A program made the position numbers and the translations under genes. A stretch of DNA of 7,222 nt from Chroococcidiopsidaceae cyanobacterium CP_BM_RX_35 (GTDB lineage Bacteria > Cyanobacteriota > Cyanobacteriia > Cyanobacteriales > Chroococcidiopsidaceae): contig JAFAVL010000345.1 of assembly GCA_019242465.1 (NCBI GenBank), positions 1 to 7,222 on the forward strand. The letters are read 5' to 3'. The notes beneath the pieces are model-generated. The model was not told where the DNA came from. It saw only the letters and a list, made by a program, of their open reading frames with translations, and ran no database searches. Position 1 is the first letter of the stretch. Each line of letters starts with the position of its first letter. Positions 1-5,204 of this stretch are shown here, in pieces.

Positions 1-1
1 A

Positions 2-571
2 CAAGTTATTTGGGTTCCGTCGCTATATCCGCCCCACAAACTAACAACAAAATTTGCATATCGCTCAGAAATGGTACAAGAGGCGATCGCTGACCACCCA
101 GCTTTTATCATTTCGCCATTAGCTAAAAATGATTCTGGTCCGACTTATGCTATCCAAACCCTACTCGACCTCCAGGCTTTCTATCCAAATACCTATTGGT
201 ACTGGATTGTTGGTCTGGACACCTTTCAAACTTTGCCCCATTGGTATCGCCGGCAGGAAATAGCGCTAGCGTGTGACTGGTTGGTGGTGCCGCGAGGGGG
301 AGGAGCGCAAAGTCCGAGCGGAGGCTCCCTCCGATCGGAACTTTGTAAGAGAGGGGGAGATTGTGAGGTTTTGTGTCAGGAGGTGGTTCGACAACTGGGG
401 GAGCAGGGAATTGGAATTCGTTGGCAGTTACTGCAGATGCCTTTGGTGGATATTTCTTCTAGTTTGATTCGCCAGTACTGTCGCGCTCGCATTTCAATCC
501 GTTACCTAGTTCCTGAAGTCGTCAGAACTTACATCGCCGCCCACAATCTCTACTCGGACGGAACCGGATAA
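2..571 (+). CDS. nadD: Nicotinate-nucleotide adenylyltransferase, 5'-truncated by the window edge
   Basis: NadD transfers AMP from ATP to nicotinate mononucleotide, giving deamido-NAD in NAD(P) biosynthesis in the cytoplasm. The reading frame is open from base 2, and residues before the first ATG (71) are typical NadD sequence, so the real start lies outside the window; the N-terminal nucleotide-binding GxFxPxHxGH motif is missing with it. Visible motifs are WVP...PPHK (bases 11-40), GPTYAIQTL (137-163), IVGLD followed by LPHW (206-247), and near the C-terminus ISSSLIR (452-472), then VPEVV and YIAAHNLY. The odd part is bases about 294-359, encoding a Gly/Ser-rich stretch after the conserved WLVVPR. 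It looks like an in-frame insertion of a palindromic element (see findings). Family assignment is firm; activity of this copy is inferred because the ISSSLIR region downstream of the insertion is intact. Confidence 0.93.
   Translation, partial: QVIWVPSLYPPHKLTTKFAYRSEMVQEAIADHPAFIISPLAKNDSGPTYAIQTLLDLQAFYPNTYWYWIVGLDTFQTLPHWYRRQEIALACDWLVVPRGGGAQSPSGGSLRSELCKRGGDCEVLCQEVVRQLGEQGIGIRWQLLQMPLVDISSSLIRQYCRARISIRYLVPEVVRTYIAAHNLYSDGTG
83..90. repeat. HIP1 octamer GCGATCGC
   Basis: An exact palindromic octamer GCGATCGC lies inside nadD. HIP1 is the highly iterated palindrome of many cyanobacterial genomes. Two copies in this window (the other at 2527-2534) exceed chance expectation and support the taxonomic call. 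Confidence 0.8.
294..359. repeat. Palindromic element inserted in frame in nadD, flanked by a 9-bp direct repeat
   Basis: The exact 9-mer GAGGGGGAG occurs at 294-302 and again at 351-359, 57 bp (19 codons) apart. Between the copies, 308-324 and 328-345 form an inverted repeat: left arm CAAAGTCCGAGCGGAGG and the complement of CCTCCGATCGGAACTTTG. They pair over 16 positions with one bulged base, one mismatch and a 3-nt loop. No stop codon is introduced. The layout resembles a small dispersed palindromic repeat that entered a coding gene and left a target duplication, but the G-rich flank could also arise by slippage. The symmetry is seen directly; the insertion history is inferred. Confidence 0.6.
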
Positions 572-608
572 ATTCTGTGTTTTTTCGGTCTAGATGACAG
601 GAGCAGGT

Positions 609-644
609 TATAATCTGGCTCCCCTTTGCGATATGATCTGGTTC
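609..644 (+). promoter_or_regulatory. Candidate gap2 promoter: -10 TATAAT within a duplicated 13-mer
   Basis: A perfect TATAAT (609-614) lies 74 bp before the gap2 start codon in the 116-bp nadD-gap2 spacer. The -35 region is weak (TTCGGT at 584-589 with a 19-bp spacer). The 13-mer TATAATCTGGCTC (609-621) recurs as TATGATCTGGTTC at 632-644, 11 of 13 identical and 23 bp downstream. This could be a second -10, or a direct-repeat protein site near the transcription start. Assignment is by position and consensus only. Confidence 0.45.
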
Positions 645-687
645 ATCGAGAGGAAATTCCATAGCTTAAATATAGAGGCAAGACGCT

Positions 688-1704
688 GTGATTAGAGTCG
701 CAATCAACGGTTTTGGACGCATCGGACGCAACTTTATGCGCTGCTGGCTAGAGCGAGAAAATAGCAATATCGATCTCGTTGCCATCAATGACACATCTGA
801 CCCTAAAACTAACGCTCACCTGCTGAAGTATGACACGATGCTGGGGACGTTAAAGAACGCTGAGATCAGTGCGGATGAGAACTCGATCGTCGTCAACGGC
901 AAAACCGTGAAGTGCGTATCAGATCGCAATCCTGAGAACTTGCCCTGGAAAGATTGGCAAATCGACCTGATTATTGAAGCAACGGGTGTCTTTACCAGCA
1001 AAGAAGGTGCTTCCAAGCATCTAACAGCGGGTGCCAAGAAAGTCTTGATCACAGCTCCAGGGAAAGGTGACGACGGCACCTTTGTTGTTGGTGTGAATCA
1101 CCAAGACTACGATCCTAATAAACATGTTGTGATCAGTAATGCTAGTTGTACTACTAACTGCCTGGCCCCGATTGTTAAGGTCTTGCACGAACATTTCAGC
1201 ATCATCAAAGGCACGATGACGACTACCCACAGCTACACTGGCGACCAGCGGCTGCTAGATGCTAGTCACCGGGATGTCCGACGGGCAAGGGCAGCAGCCA
1301 TGAACATTGTGCCAACTTCAACTGGTGCAGCTAAAGCGGTGGCTCTGGTGCTACCAGCACTAAAGGGCAAGCTGAATGGTGTTGCGTTGCGAGTACCTAC
1401 CCCCAATGTTTCCATGGTGGATTTAGTGATTCAGGTAGAGAAGAATACCTTTGCGGAAGAAGTTAACCGGGTGCTGCAGGAAGCTGCGAATGGTCCTATG
1501 AAAGGAATTATGGAATATAGCGATCTGCCACTTGTATCATCTGACTATCGCGGTCACGACGCCTCTTCGATTGTAGATGCCAGTTTAACTATGGTCATGG
1601 GCAATGATTTAGTGAAAGTTATGGCCTGGTATGACAATGAGTGGGGCTATAGTCAACGAGTCGTTGATTTAGCTGAAGTGGTAGCCCAGAAGTGGGTGGC
1701 TTAA
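688..1704 (+). CDS. gap2: Glyceraldehyde-3-phosphate dehydrogenase, photosynthetic Gap2 type
   Basis: This is the phosphorylating GAPDH of the Calvin cycle. It reduces 1,3-bisphosphoglycerate to glyceraldehyde-3-phosphate with NADPH or NADH, and in cyanobacteria Gap2 also joins the redox-controlled complex with CP12 and phosphoribulokinase. The 338 residues are full length. The Rossmann motif INGFGRIGR is at residues 6-14, NDTSD at 34-38 fits the dual-cofactor plastid/cyanobacterial class, catalytic Cys154 lies in SNASCTTNC, and His181 in [11 protein letters not shown]. The end [11 protein letters not shown]...AQKWVA matches Gap2 rather than glycolytic Gap1. There is no GapB-like C-terminal CP12 extension. 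The start is GTG at 688, supported by AGAGG at 674-678 (9-bp spacing) and by family length. The stop codon touches the end of convergent thiL, and a hairpin 12 bp past the stop (1716-1755) is its likely terminator. Confidence 0.97.
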   Translation: MIRVAINGFGRIGRNFMRCWLERENSNIDLVAINDTSDPKTNAHLLKYDTMLGTLKNAEISADENSIVVNGKTVKCVSDRNPENLPWKDWQIDLIIEATGVFTSKEGASKHLTAGAKKVLITAPGKGDDGTFVVGVNHQDYDPNKHVVISNASCTTNCLAPIVKVLHEHFSIIKGTMTTTHSYTGDQRLLDASHRDVRRARAAAMNIVPTSTGAAKAVALVLPALKGKLNGVALRVPTPNVSMVDLVIQVEKNTFAEEVNRVLQEAANGPMKGIMEYSDLPLVSSDYRGHDASSIVDASLTMVMGNDLVKVMAWYDNEWGYSQRVVDLAEVVAQKWVA

Positions 1705-2691
1705 TCAAAAATGTTGAAAGCCCCGGCTAAGTGTCAGAACTTGGTCGGGGCTTTCTCCTGTTTGGTCAATTAGTTGGACTAGCGGATTAGAGGTAATTGT
1801 TCCTACAATAGCTGCACCTTCGCCAAGATGTTGTACCAGGACTTGAGCTGACTCCAGCGGTAGGCATAGGACTAACTCAAAGTCTTCGCCACCGTACAAA
1901 GCCCACTCCAATGCCTGCTCTGGTGAAACCCAACTATTTAGAGCAGCTGGAATGGTAATTTGACAACGATCAATTCTGGCACCAACGCCACTAGCTTGAC
2001 ATAGCTGTAATATAGCGTCTGCTAAACCATCGCTACTGTCCATTCCAGCAAGCGCCCGCTCACCAGCAACTCGCCATAGAATCGGTAACGCGTCCAATCG
2101 AGGTCGAGGGCGCTGGTGTGCCTGGAGCAATGCCAGACGCTCGACAGTGCCCAAACTCTGTCCTAATTCTGGATGAAGTAGTAATTCTAATCCTGCTCGC
2201 GAACGACCATGAATGCCAGTCACTACAATTGCATCTCCTAGTTGAGCGGCATCACGGCGGATAATATGCACGGGCTCGGCTTGCCCAAAGGCGGTAATTG
2301 CCAATGAGACTGTGCTGGAGCGACAGATATCACCCCCGACAATCTCTGTTTCATACTGTTGCAGACATTCAACCATCCCCTGATAGAGCCGCTCAACCCA
2401 GTTAACATAGACATCGCCTGGAAGTCCTAAAGCAACTGTGATTCCTACTGGGGATGCGCCCATAGCTGCCAAGTCAGATAAGTTGGCAGCGGCAGCTCGC
2501 CAACCCACATCTTCTGGGGAAGTCGTGCGATCGCTAAAATGCACCCCATCCACCAGCATATCTGTCGTAACGACTAGCAACCGCCCCGGCTGAGTTGACA
2601 GCACTGCCGCATCATCCCCGACAACTTCTGGAGGACAAAAGCGCTGTAATCTTTCTAAAAGACCCTTTTCCCCAAGATCTCGAACTTTCAA
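1705..2691 (-). CDS. thiL: Thiamine-monophosphate kinase
   Basis: ThiL phosphorylates thiamine monophosphate with ATP to give thiamine diphosphate, the last step of cofactor synthesis. The 328 residues match the PurM/AIRS-fold family in length and motif order: GDDAAV (25-30), TTDMLVDGVHF (42-52), AANLSDLAAMGA (68-79) and GGD (119-121), which supply Mg-ATP and substrate ligands. RDAAQLGD (146-153), MDSSDGLADA (217-226) and YGGEDFEL (266-273) follow. The start is a TTG (2689-2691): the upstream in-frame sequence offers no ATG or GTG before a stop, and the protein begins MKVRDLGEKGLL as expected. It starts 4 bp after the cyclophilin stop with no good Shine-Dalgarno, which suggests translational coupling to that gene. 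Its last codons (residues 313-326) double as a strong hairpin that probably serves gap2 on the other strand. Confidence 0.96.
   Translation of the reverse strand: MKVRDLGEKGLLERLQRFCPPEVVGDDAAVLSTQPGRLLVVTTDMLVDGVHFSDRTTSPEDVGWRAAAANLSDLAAMGASPVGITVALGLPGDVYVNWVERLYQGMVECLQQYETEIVGGDICRSSTVSLAITAFGQAEPVHIIRRDAAQLGDAIVVTGIHGRSRAGLELLLHPELGQSLGTVERLALLQAHQRPRPRLDALPILWRVAGERALAGMDSSDGLADAILQLCQASGVGARIDRCQITIPAALNSWVSPEQALEWALYGGEDFELVLCLPLESAQVLVQHLGEGAAIVGTITSNPLVQLIDQTGESPDQVLTLSRGFQHF
1716..1755 (+). terminator. Hairpin terminator candidate for gap2, inside the thiL 3' end
   Basis: GAAAGCCCCG (1716-1725) and CGGGGCTTTC (1746-1755) are perfectly complementary. The inner bases 1726-1732 and 1739-1745 continue the helix with two G-U pairs, giving about 17 bp around a 6-nt loop. 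It begins 12 bp after the gap2 stop. The + strand tail is only moderately U-rich (CTTTCTCCTGTTT). On the - strand a T5 run (1711-1707) follows the helix but overlaps the thiL stop codon, so termination there would remove the stop. Use by gap2 is therefore the likelier role. Confidence 0.6.
2527..2534. repeat. HIP1 octamer GCGATCGC
   Basis: Second exact copy of the cyanobacterial HIP1 palindrome in the window, inside thiL near its 5' end. Confidence 0.8.
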
Positions 2692-2695
2692 ATTT

Positions 2696-3805
2696 CTAAG
2701 CCACTTGTGGCTCCAGCAAATTTTCTATGCCTTGAACGACCTTAGCTGATTCCACTTTGTCACCTGCCTTCAGTTTCTCTAAAACTTCCTTGCCCTCGGT
2801 GACATAGCCGAATACCGCATAGCGACCATCTAATAAGTTACGACCTGCTGGGGTGAGTTCCGGCTCAAACAGGAAAAAGAAAAATTGGGAAGAACCCCCA
2901 TTAGGTTCAAATTCAGGTCTTGCCATCGCTACCGTACCATAGGCAGAGAAGGGAAGAACTGGTTGATCGCGGTAACGACCTGCATCTTCTAGAGTAATCC
3001 CATAGGTAGGGGTTGGGTCGCCTTTAACGAGGACTTCTAAGGGAATGGCGCGGTATTTACCAGTTTTAGGGTCAATAAAACCTTGTTCTGGACCCGGCGG
3101 GTCTCCTATTTGCAGCACATAAGAGTCTTCTGCCAGAATAAATTCTAAACCGTTATAGAAACCTCGTTGTACCAAATCAACAAAGTTTCCAGCAGTTACT
3201 GGAGCACTGTAGCCGTCCACAATTAGAGTGATATTACCTTTATTAGTGGTCATTTCTACAGTGGCACGACCTTTGAGTCGGGGTAAGTTACTGTACTCAG
3301 GTGGCACCTCAAACGGGAATCCCTGCACCATGAAATCTTCAAGCTGACCAACTAGATTTAGCAGCTTGGCTCGCCCCTCCCAAATTTGATTTTTATCTCT
3401 GGCATCAACAGACTGCCGTAGAGAGGTGATACCAGTTTTTAAGTCAGCAACTAGAGCTTGAGCTTGAGGTTGTCGTGCTGGAGGAACGCTTGCTAGAAGT
3501 TGGTTAGCGCGATCACTCAAGATGTTAGATGCCTTGCTCAAATCGCTTGAAATGTTGCCCCATCGTCGATTTGCTCGTAATTGGGTGGCAATATCTTCCA
3601 AACTAGCTTGTAGTTGTCGTACGGGTTGGTTGTCAATCGGCAGCGCATACTGCAACAAAGAGTTACCATCGGTAATGGCGTTTCCTGCTGGCAGAGCTGC
3701 CAGGCTTGCAGGAGTCCACCAAGCAGTACTTAAGCCCAAGGATAGAATGATTAGTATTAAAACAATCAGGCTGGTCTTCTGCCAACGTTGCACGAATTTT
3801 GTCAT
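2696..3805 (-). CDS. TLP40/CYP38-like cyclophilin-type protein, lumenal or periplasmic
   Basis: An exported cyclophilin-fold protein (369 residues) of the cyanobacterial family related to plant thylakoid-lumen TLP40/CYP38, which acts in photosystem II assembly. Residues 11-30 are a hydrophobic segment after a basic N-terminus, followed by Ala-rich sequence (SLAALPAGNA) suited to signal-peptide cleavage. Residues about 45-165 are helical and Leu/Gln-rich, matching the helical bundle of CYP38. Residues about 180-369 are the cyclophilin domain, with TTNKGNITL (186-194), FVDLVQRGFYNGLEF, QIGDPPG, FIDPKTGKYRAIPLEV, MARPEFE, GSSQFFFF and LDGRYAVFGYV. The catalytic Arg of active cyclophilins (FHR motif) is replaced by Leu224, and the LDGKH-type His by Tyr329, so isomerase activity is doubtful and a chaperone or assembly role is more likely. 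ATG start at 3805. It is upstream of thiL with a 4-bp gap. Confidence 0.92.
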   Translation of the reverse strand: MTKFVQRWQKTSLIVLILIILSLGLSTAWWTPASLAALPAGNAITDGNSLLQYALPIDNQPVRQLQASLEDIATQLRANRRWGNISSDLSKASNILSDRANQLLASVPPARQPQAQALVADLKTGITSLRQSVDARDKNQIWEGRAKLLNLVGQLEDFMVQGFPFEVPPEYSNLPRLKGRATVEMTTNKGNITLIVDGYSAPVTAGNFVDLVQRGFYNGLEFILAEDSYVLQIGDPPGPEQGFIDPKTGKYRAIPLEVLVKGDPTPTYGITLEDAGRYRDQPVLPFSAYGTVAMARPEFEPNGGSSQFFFFLFEPELTPAGRNLLDGRYAVFGYVTEGKEVLEKLKAGDKVESAKVVQGIENLLEPQVA

Positions 3806-3844
3806 GGGTATTGCTCAAATGCGAGATCAATATTTATTTCAGGC

Positions 3845-3859
3845 GCTCAGGCACTGAGC
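3845..3859. repeat. Small dyad GCTCAG-GCA-CTGAGC upstream of the cyclophilin gene
   Basis: A perfect 6-bp inverted repeat with a 3-nt loop lies 40-54 bp upstream of the cyclophilin start codon. It could be an operator or a hairpin in the 5' leader. GCTCAGGC with a preceding ATTTATTT (3832-3839) recurs before efp at 4330-4351. Function unknown. Confidence 0.4.
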
Positions 3860-3900
3860 CACTCGCGTCACCCATTGCTTAGAGCACTCTTTTCGCCCTT

Positions 3901-4006
3901 GTCTTGAAAAGTTTCCTACGCCGGGGAACCCGGTGAGTCAGCCCTGCAGGCGGGTTTCCCGCCGTAGGGGACTGCGAACCCGAAGGGATTCGAAGAACTT
4001 TCCGCT
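3901..4006. repeat. Palindromic repeat unit 1 (106 bp)
   Basis: The unit starts GTCTTGAAAAGTTTCC and ends CGAAGAACTTTCCGCT, so its ends are imperfect inverted repeats (GAAAAGTT against AACTTTCC). It contains internal short palindromes such as GCGGGTTTCCCGC (3950-3962). The first 50 bp are repeated exactly at 4007-4056, where the next unit begins with no gap. It has no credible ORF. This is a non-coding dispersed element of the kind common in cyanobacterial intergenic DNA; its family name is not known to me. Confidence 0.75.
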
Positions 4007-4180
4007 GTCTTGAAAAGTTTCCTACGCCGGGGAACCCGGTGAGTCAGCCCTGCAGGAAAGTCTCCCTCCGCAGGTGACTGGCGTCTGGGAAGCCTGCCTG
4101 CAGGGCTGGCTCCCGTAGGGGACTGCGTGAGCCGTAGGCGAAGCGAAGCGTTACCCGAAGGGCTGCGAAGAACTTTCCGA
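4007..4180. repeat. Palindromic repeat unit 2 (about 174 bp, with extra internal sequence)
   Basis: This unit opens with the same exact 50 bp as unit 1 and closes with the shared CGAAGAACTTTCCG (4166-4179). It is about 68 bp longer. The additional sequence creates a large inverted repeat: 4041-4056 (ending AGCCCTGCAGG) pairs with 4097-4112 over 16 positions with one mismatch. Part of it (GAAAGTCTCCCTCCGC, from 4056) resembles the start of another unit, which suggests nesting or recombination between copies. Confidence 0.7.
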
Positions 4181-4398
4181 TCGAGACGGGAAAAGCGCCG
4201 CATGGCTGTGCCTTCCACCTGTTTTGCCAAGATGGATGAATTCTGTGTAACCCACCCATAATCTTGCCATAGGGATTGAACAAAGAGATCTACTTTCTTG
4301 GTGTTAAACTTCCCAATCTGAACAGACCAATTTATTTAGCGCCGCTCAGGCGCTACAATAAGGTGCCGATTGTACTCCGAGATTAAGTTAATTGCTTC
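4181..4398. other. Remainder of the cyclophilin-efp intergenic region
   Basis: Bases 4181 to about 4325 between the repeat tract and the efp promoter region show no gene or RNA I can support. A 19-codon ATG frame at 4202 has no ribosome site or recognisable product. The last 70 bp hold the efp promoter candidate, listed separately. Together with the repeats this accounts for the 593-bp gap between divergent genes. Confidence 0.5.
4338..4359 (+). promoter_or_regulatory. Candidate efp promoter with a dyad abutting the -10 box
   Basis: TACAAT (4354-4359) is a good -10 hexamer 39 bp before the efp start, with a weak TTTATT (4331-4336) at 17-bp spacing. The spacer contains a perfect inverted repeat AGCGCC-GCTCA-GGCGCT (4338-4354) whose right arm ends on the first base of the -10. 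A repressor bound there would block polymerase. Alternatively the dyad is only a small palindrome. Consensus-based only. Confidence 0.4.
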
Positions 4399-4956
4399 AT
4401 GATCTCTAGTAACGACTTTCGACCCGGTGTGTCTATCGTATTAGATGGGTCCGTATGGCGAGTGGTGGAATTCCTCCACGTTAAGCCAGGGAAAGGCTCA
4501 GCCTTTGTGCGGACAAAACTAAAGAACGTACAGACTGGAAGTGTAGTAGAAAAAACTTTCCGGGCAGGGGAAACTGTGCCCCAAGCCAACTTAGAAAAGA
4601 GTACGATGCAGCATACCTATAAAGAAGGTGACGAGTTTGTCTTTATGGATATGGAAACCTATGAAGAAAGCCGATTGAATGCTAGTCAGATCGGTGGTCG
4701 TGTCAAGTATCTTAAAGATGGTATGGAGGTTAATGTTATTCGCTTCGGCGAACAAGTACTGGAAGTAGAGTTGCCTAATTCCGTAGTGCTGGAAGTGGTT
4801 CAAACCGATCCCGGCGTTCGTGGCGATACGGCAACAGGTGGCACTAAGCCTGCTACAGTCGAAACTGGTGCAACTGTGATGGTTCCCCTGTTTATCTCCA
4901 ACGGAGAACGCATCCGCATTGACACCCGTGATGATAAATATCTAGGTCGGGAATAA
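4399..4956 (+). CDS. efp: Elongation factor P
   Basis: EF-P enters the ribosomal E site and promotes peptide-bond formation when ribosomes stall at consecutive prolines. The protein has 185 residues, the usual size, with the three OB/KOW-like domains: domain I from residue 1 to about 65, with the functional loop KPGKGSAF (29-36) whose Lys32 matches the modified Lys34 of E. coli. Domain II follows, and domain III ends in [24 protein letters not shown], the classic C-terminal signature. The ATG at 4399 is supported by the family N-terminus ([10 protein letters not shown]); I see no clear Shine-Dalgarno. No gene for a Lys-modifying enzyme is in the window. accB follows on the same strand, a pairing known from other cyanobacteria, here separated by a 248-bp repeat-filled spacer. 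Confidence 0.98.
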   Translation: MISSNDFRPGVSIVLDGSVWRVVEFLHVKPGKGSAFVRTKLKNVQTGSVVEKTFRAGETVPQANLEKSTMQHTYKEGDEFVFMDMETYEESRLNASQIGGRVKYLKDGMEVNVIRFGEQVLEVELPNSVVLEVVQTDPGVRGDTATGGTKPATVETGATVMVPLFISNGERIRIDTRDDKYLGRE

Positions 4957-4972
4957 ATTTTAAGTCTTGAAC

Positions 4973-5004
4973 TTTGATTTGAGATACTATCTCAAAACGT
5001 CAAA
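4973..5004. promoter_or_regulatory. Perfect AT-rich palindrome after efp, candidate operator or mRNA hairpin
   Basis: TTTGAGATAcTATCTCAAA (4978-4996) is a perfect 9-bp-arm palindrome around one central base. An outer TTTGA (4973-4977) pairs with TCAAA (5000-5004) across a 3-nt bulge. It lies 21 bp after the efp stop. No U-run follows on either strand, so it is not a standard intrinsic terminator. An operator for a dimeric regulator of accB, or an RNA processing stem, fits better. The symmetry is certain; the function is not. Confidence 0.5.
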
Positions 5005-5011
5005 ATCTATT

Positions 5012-5063
5012 GTCTTGAAAAGTTTCCTACGCCGGGGAAATCGGCTGCGAAGAACTTTTCGCT
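5012..5063. repeat. Palindromic repeat unit 3 (52 bp, minimal form)
   Basis: It shares its first 28 bp exactly with units 1 and 2 and ends GGCTGCGAAGAACTTTTC-GCT; 16 bp of that end (GGCTGCGAAGAACTTT, 5043-5058) are identical to unit 2 (4161-4176). Its ends are perfect 8-bp inverted repeats, GAAAAGTT/AACTTTTC, with an inner GCCG/CGGC stem. It lies in the efp-accB spacer and abuts unit 4. Confidence 0.7.
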
Positions 5064-5175
5064 GTCTTGGAAAGTTTCCTCCGCCCTTACGGGTTTGGCA
5101 GTCACCTACGGTGGGAAACCCGCCTTCAGTACTGCACTTCACCCGGGGACCCAGCGCTGTCGTAAACTTTTCGCT
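5064..5175. repeat. Palindromic repeat unit 4 (112 bp, diverged)
   Basis: It begins GTCTTGGAAAGTTTCCTCCG, a variant of the family start, and ends AAACTTTTCGCT. Internal sequence includes the inverted pair ACGGGTTT/AAACCCG-type stems and CAGTCACCTACGG. It ends 29 bp before the accB start, so it would be transcribed in any efp-accB message. Confidence 0.6.
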
Positions 5176-5204
5176 CTTCTGATTAAATGGGATTCAGATA
5201 AACT

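Noticed and set aside
273..467. Alternative plus-strand frame inside nadD, spanning the palindromic insertion
   Set aside because: The nadD frame carries conserved family motifs on both sides of this region, and the alternative product matches nothing recognisable.
2600..2760. TPP riboswitch upstream of thiL
   Set aside because: thiL begins 4 bp after the cyclophilin gene, so there is no leader to hold a riboswitch, and I see no THI-box-like sequence.
3522..3857. Plus-strand frame antisense to the cyclophilin 5' end
   Set aside because: It is a shadow of the cyclophilin gene with no ribosome site and no domain.
3901..4180. CRISPR array
   Set aside because: Only two exact copies of a 50-bp segment, with unequal intervening sequence that is itself repetitive and palindromic. 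There are no regular spacers and no cas genes.
4202..4261. 19-codon ATG frame between the repeat tract and efp
   Set aside because: No ribosome site, no recognisable product, and its length is expected by chance.
3916..4283. Two overlapping minus-strand open frames across the repeat tract
   Set aside because: They consist almost wholly of repeat sequence, giving low-complexity Arg/Pro/Ser/Gly-rich peptides with no family resemblance, and no Shine-Dalgarno supports either start.
4967..5182. 71-codon plus-strand frame between efp and accB
   Set aside because: It lies over repeat units 3 and 4, has no ribosome site, and its composition follows the repeats.
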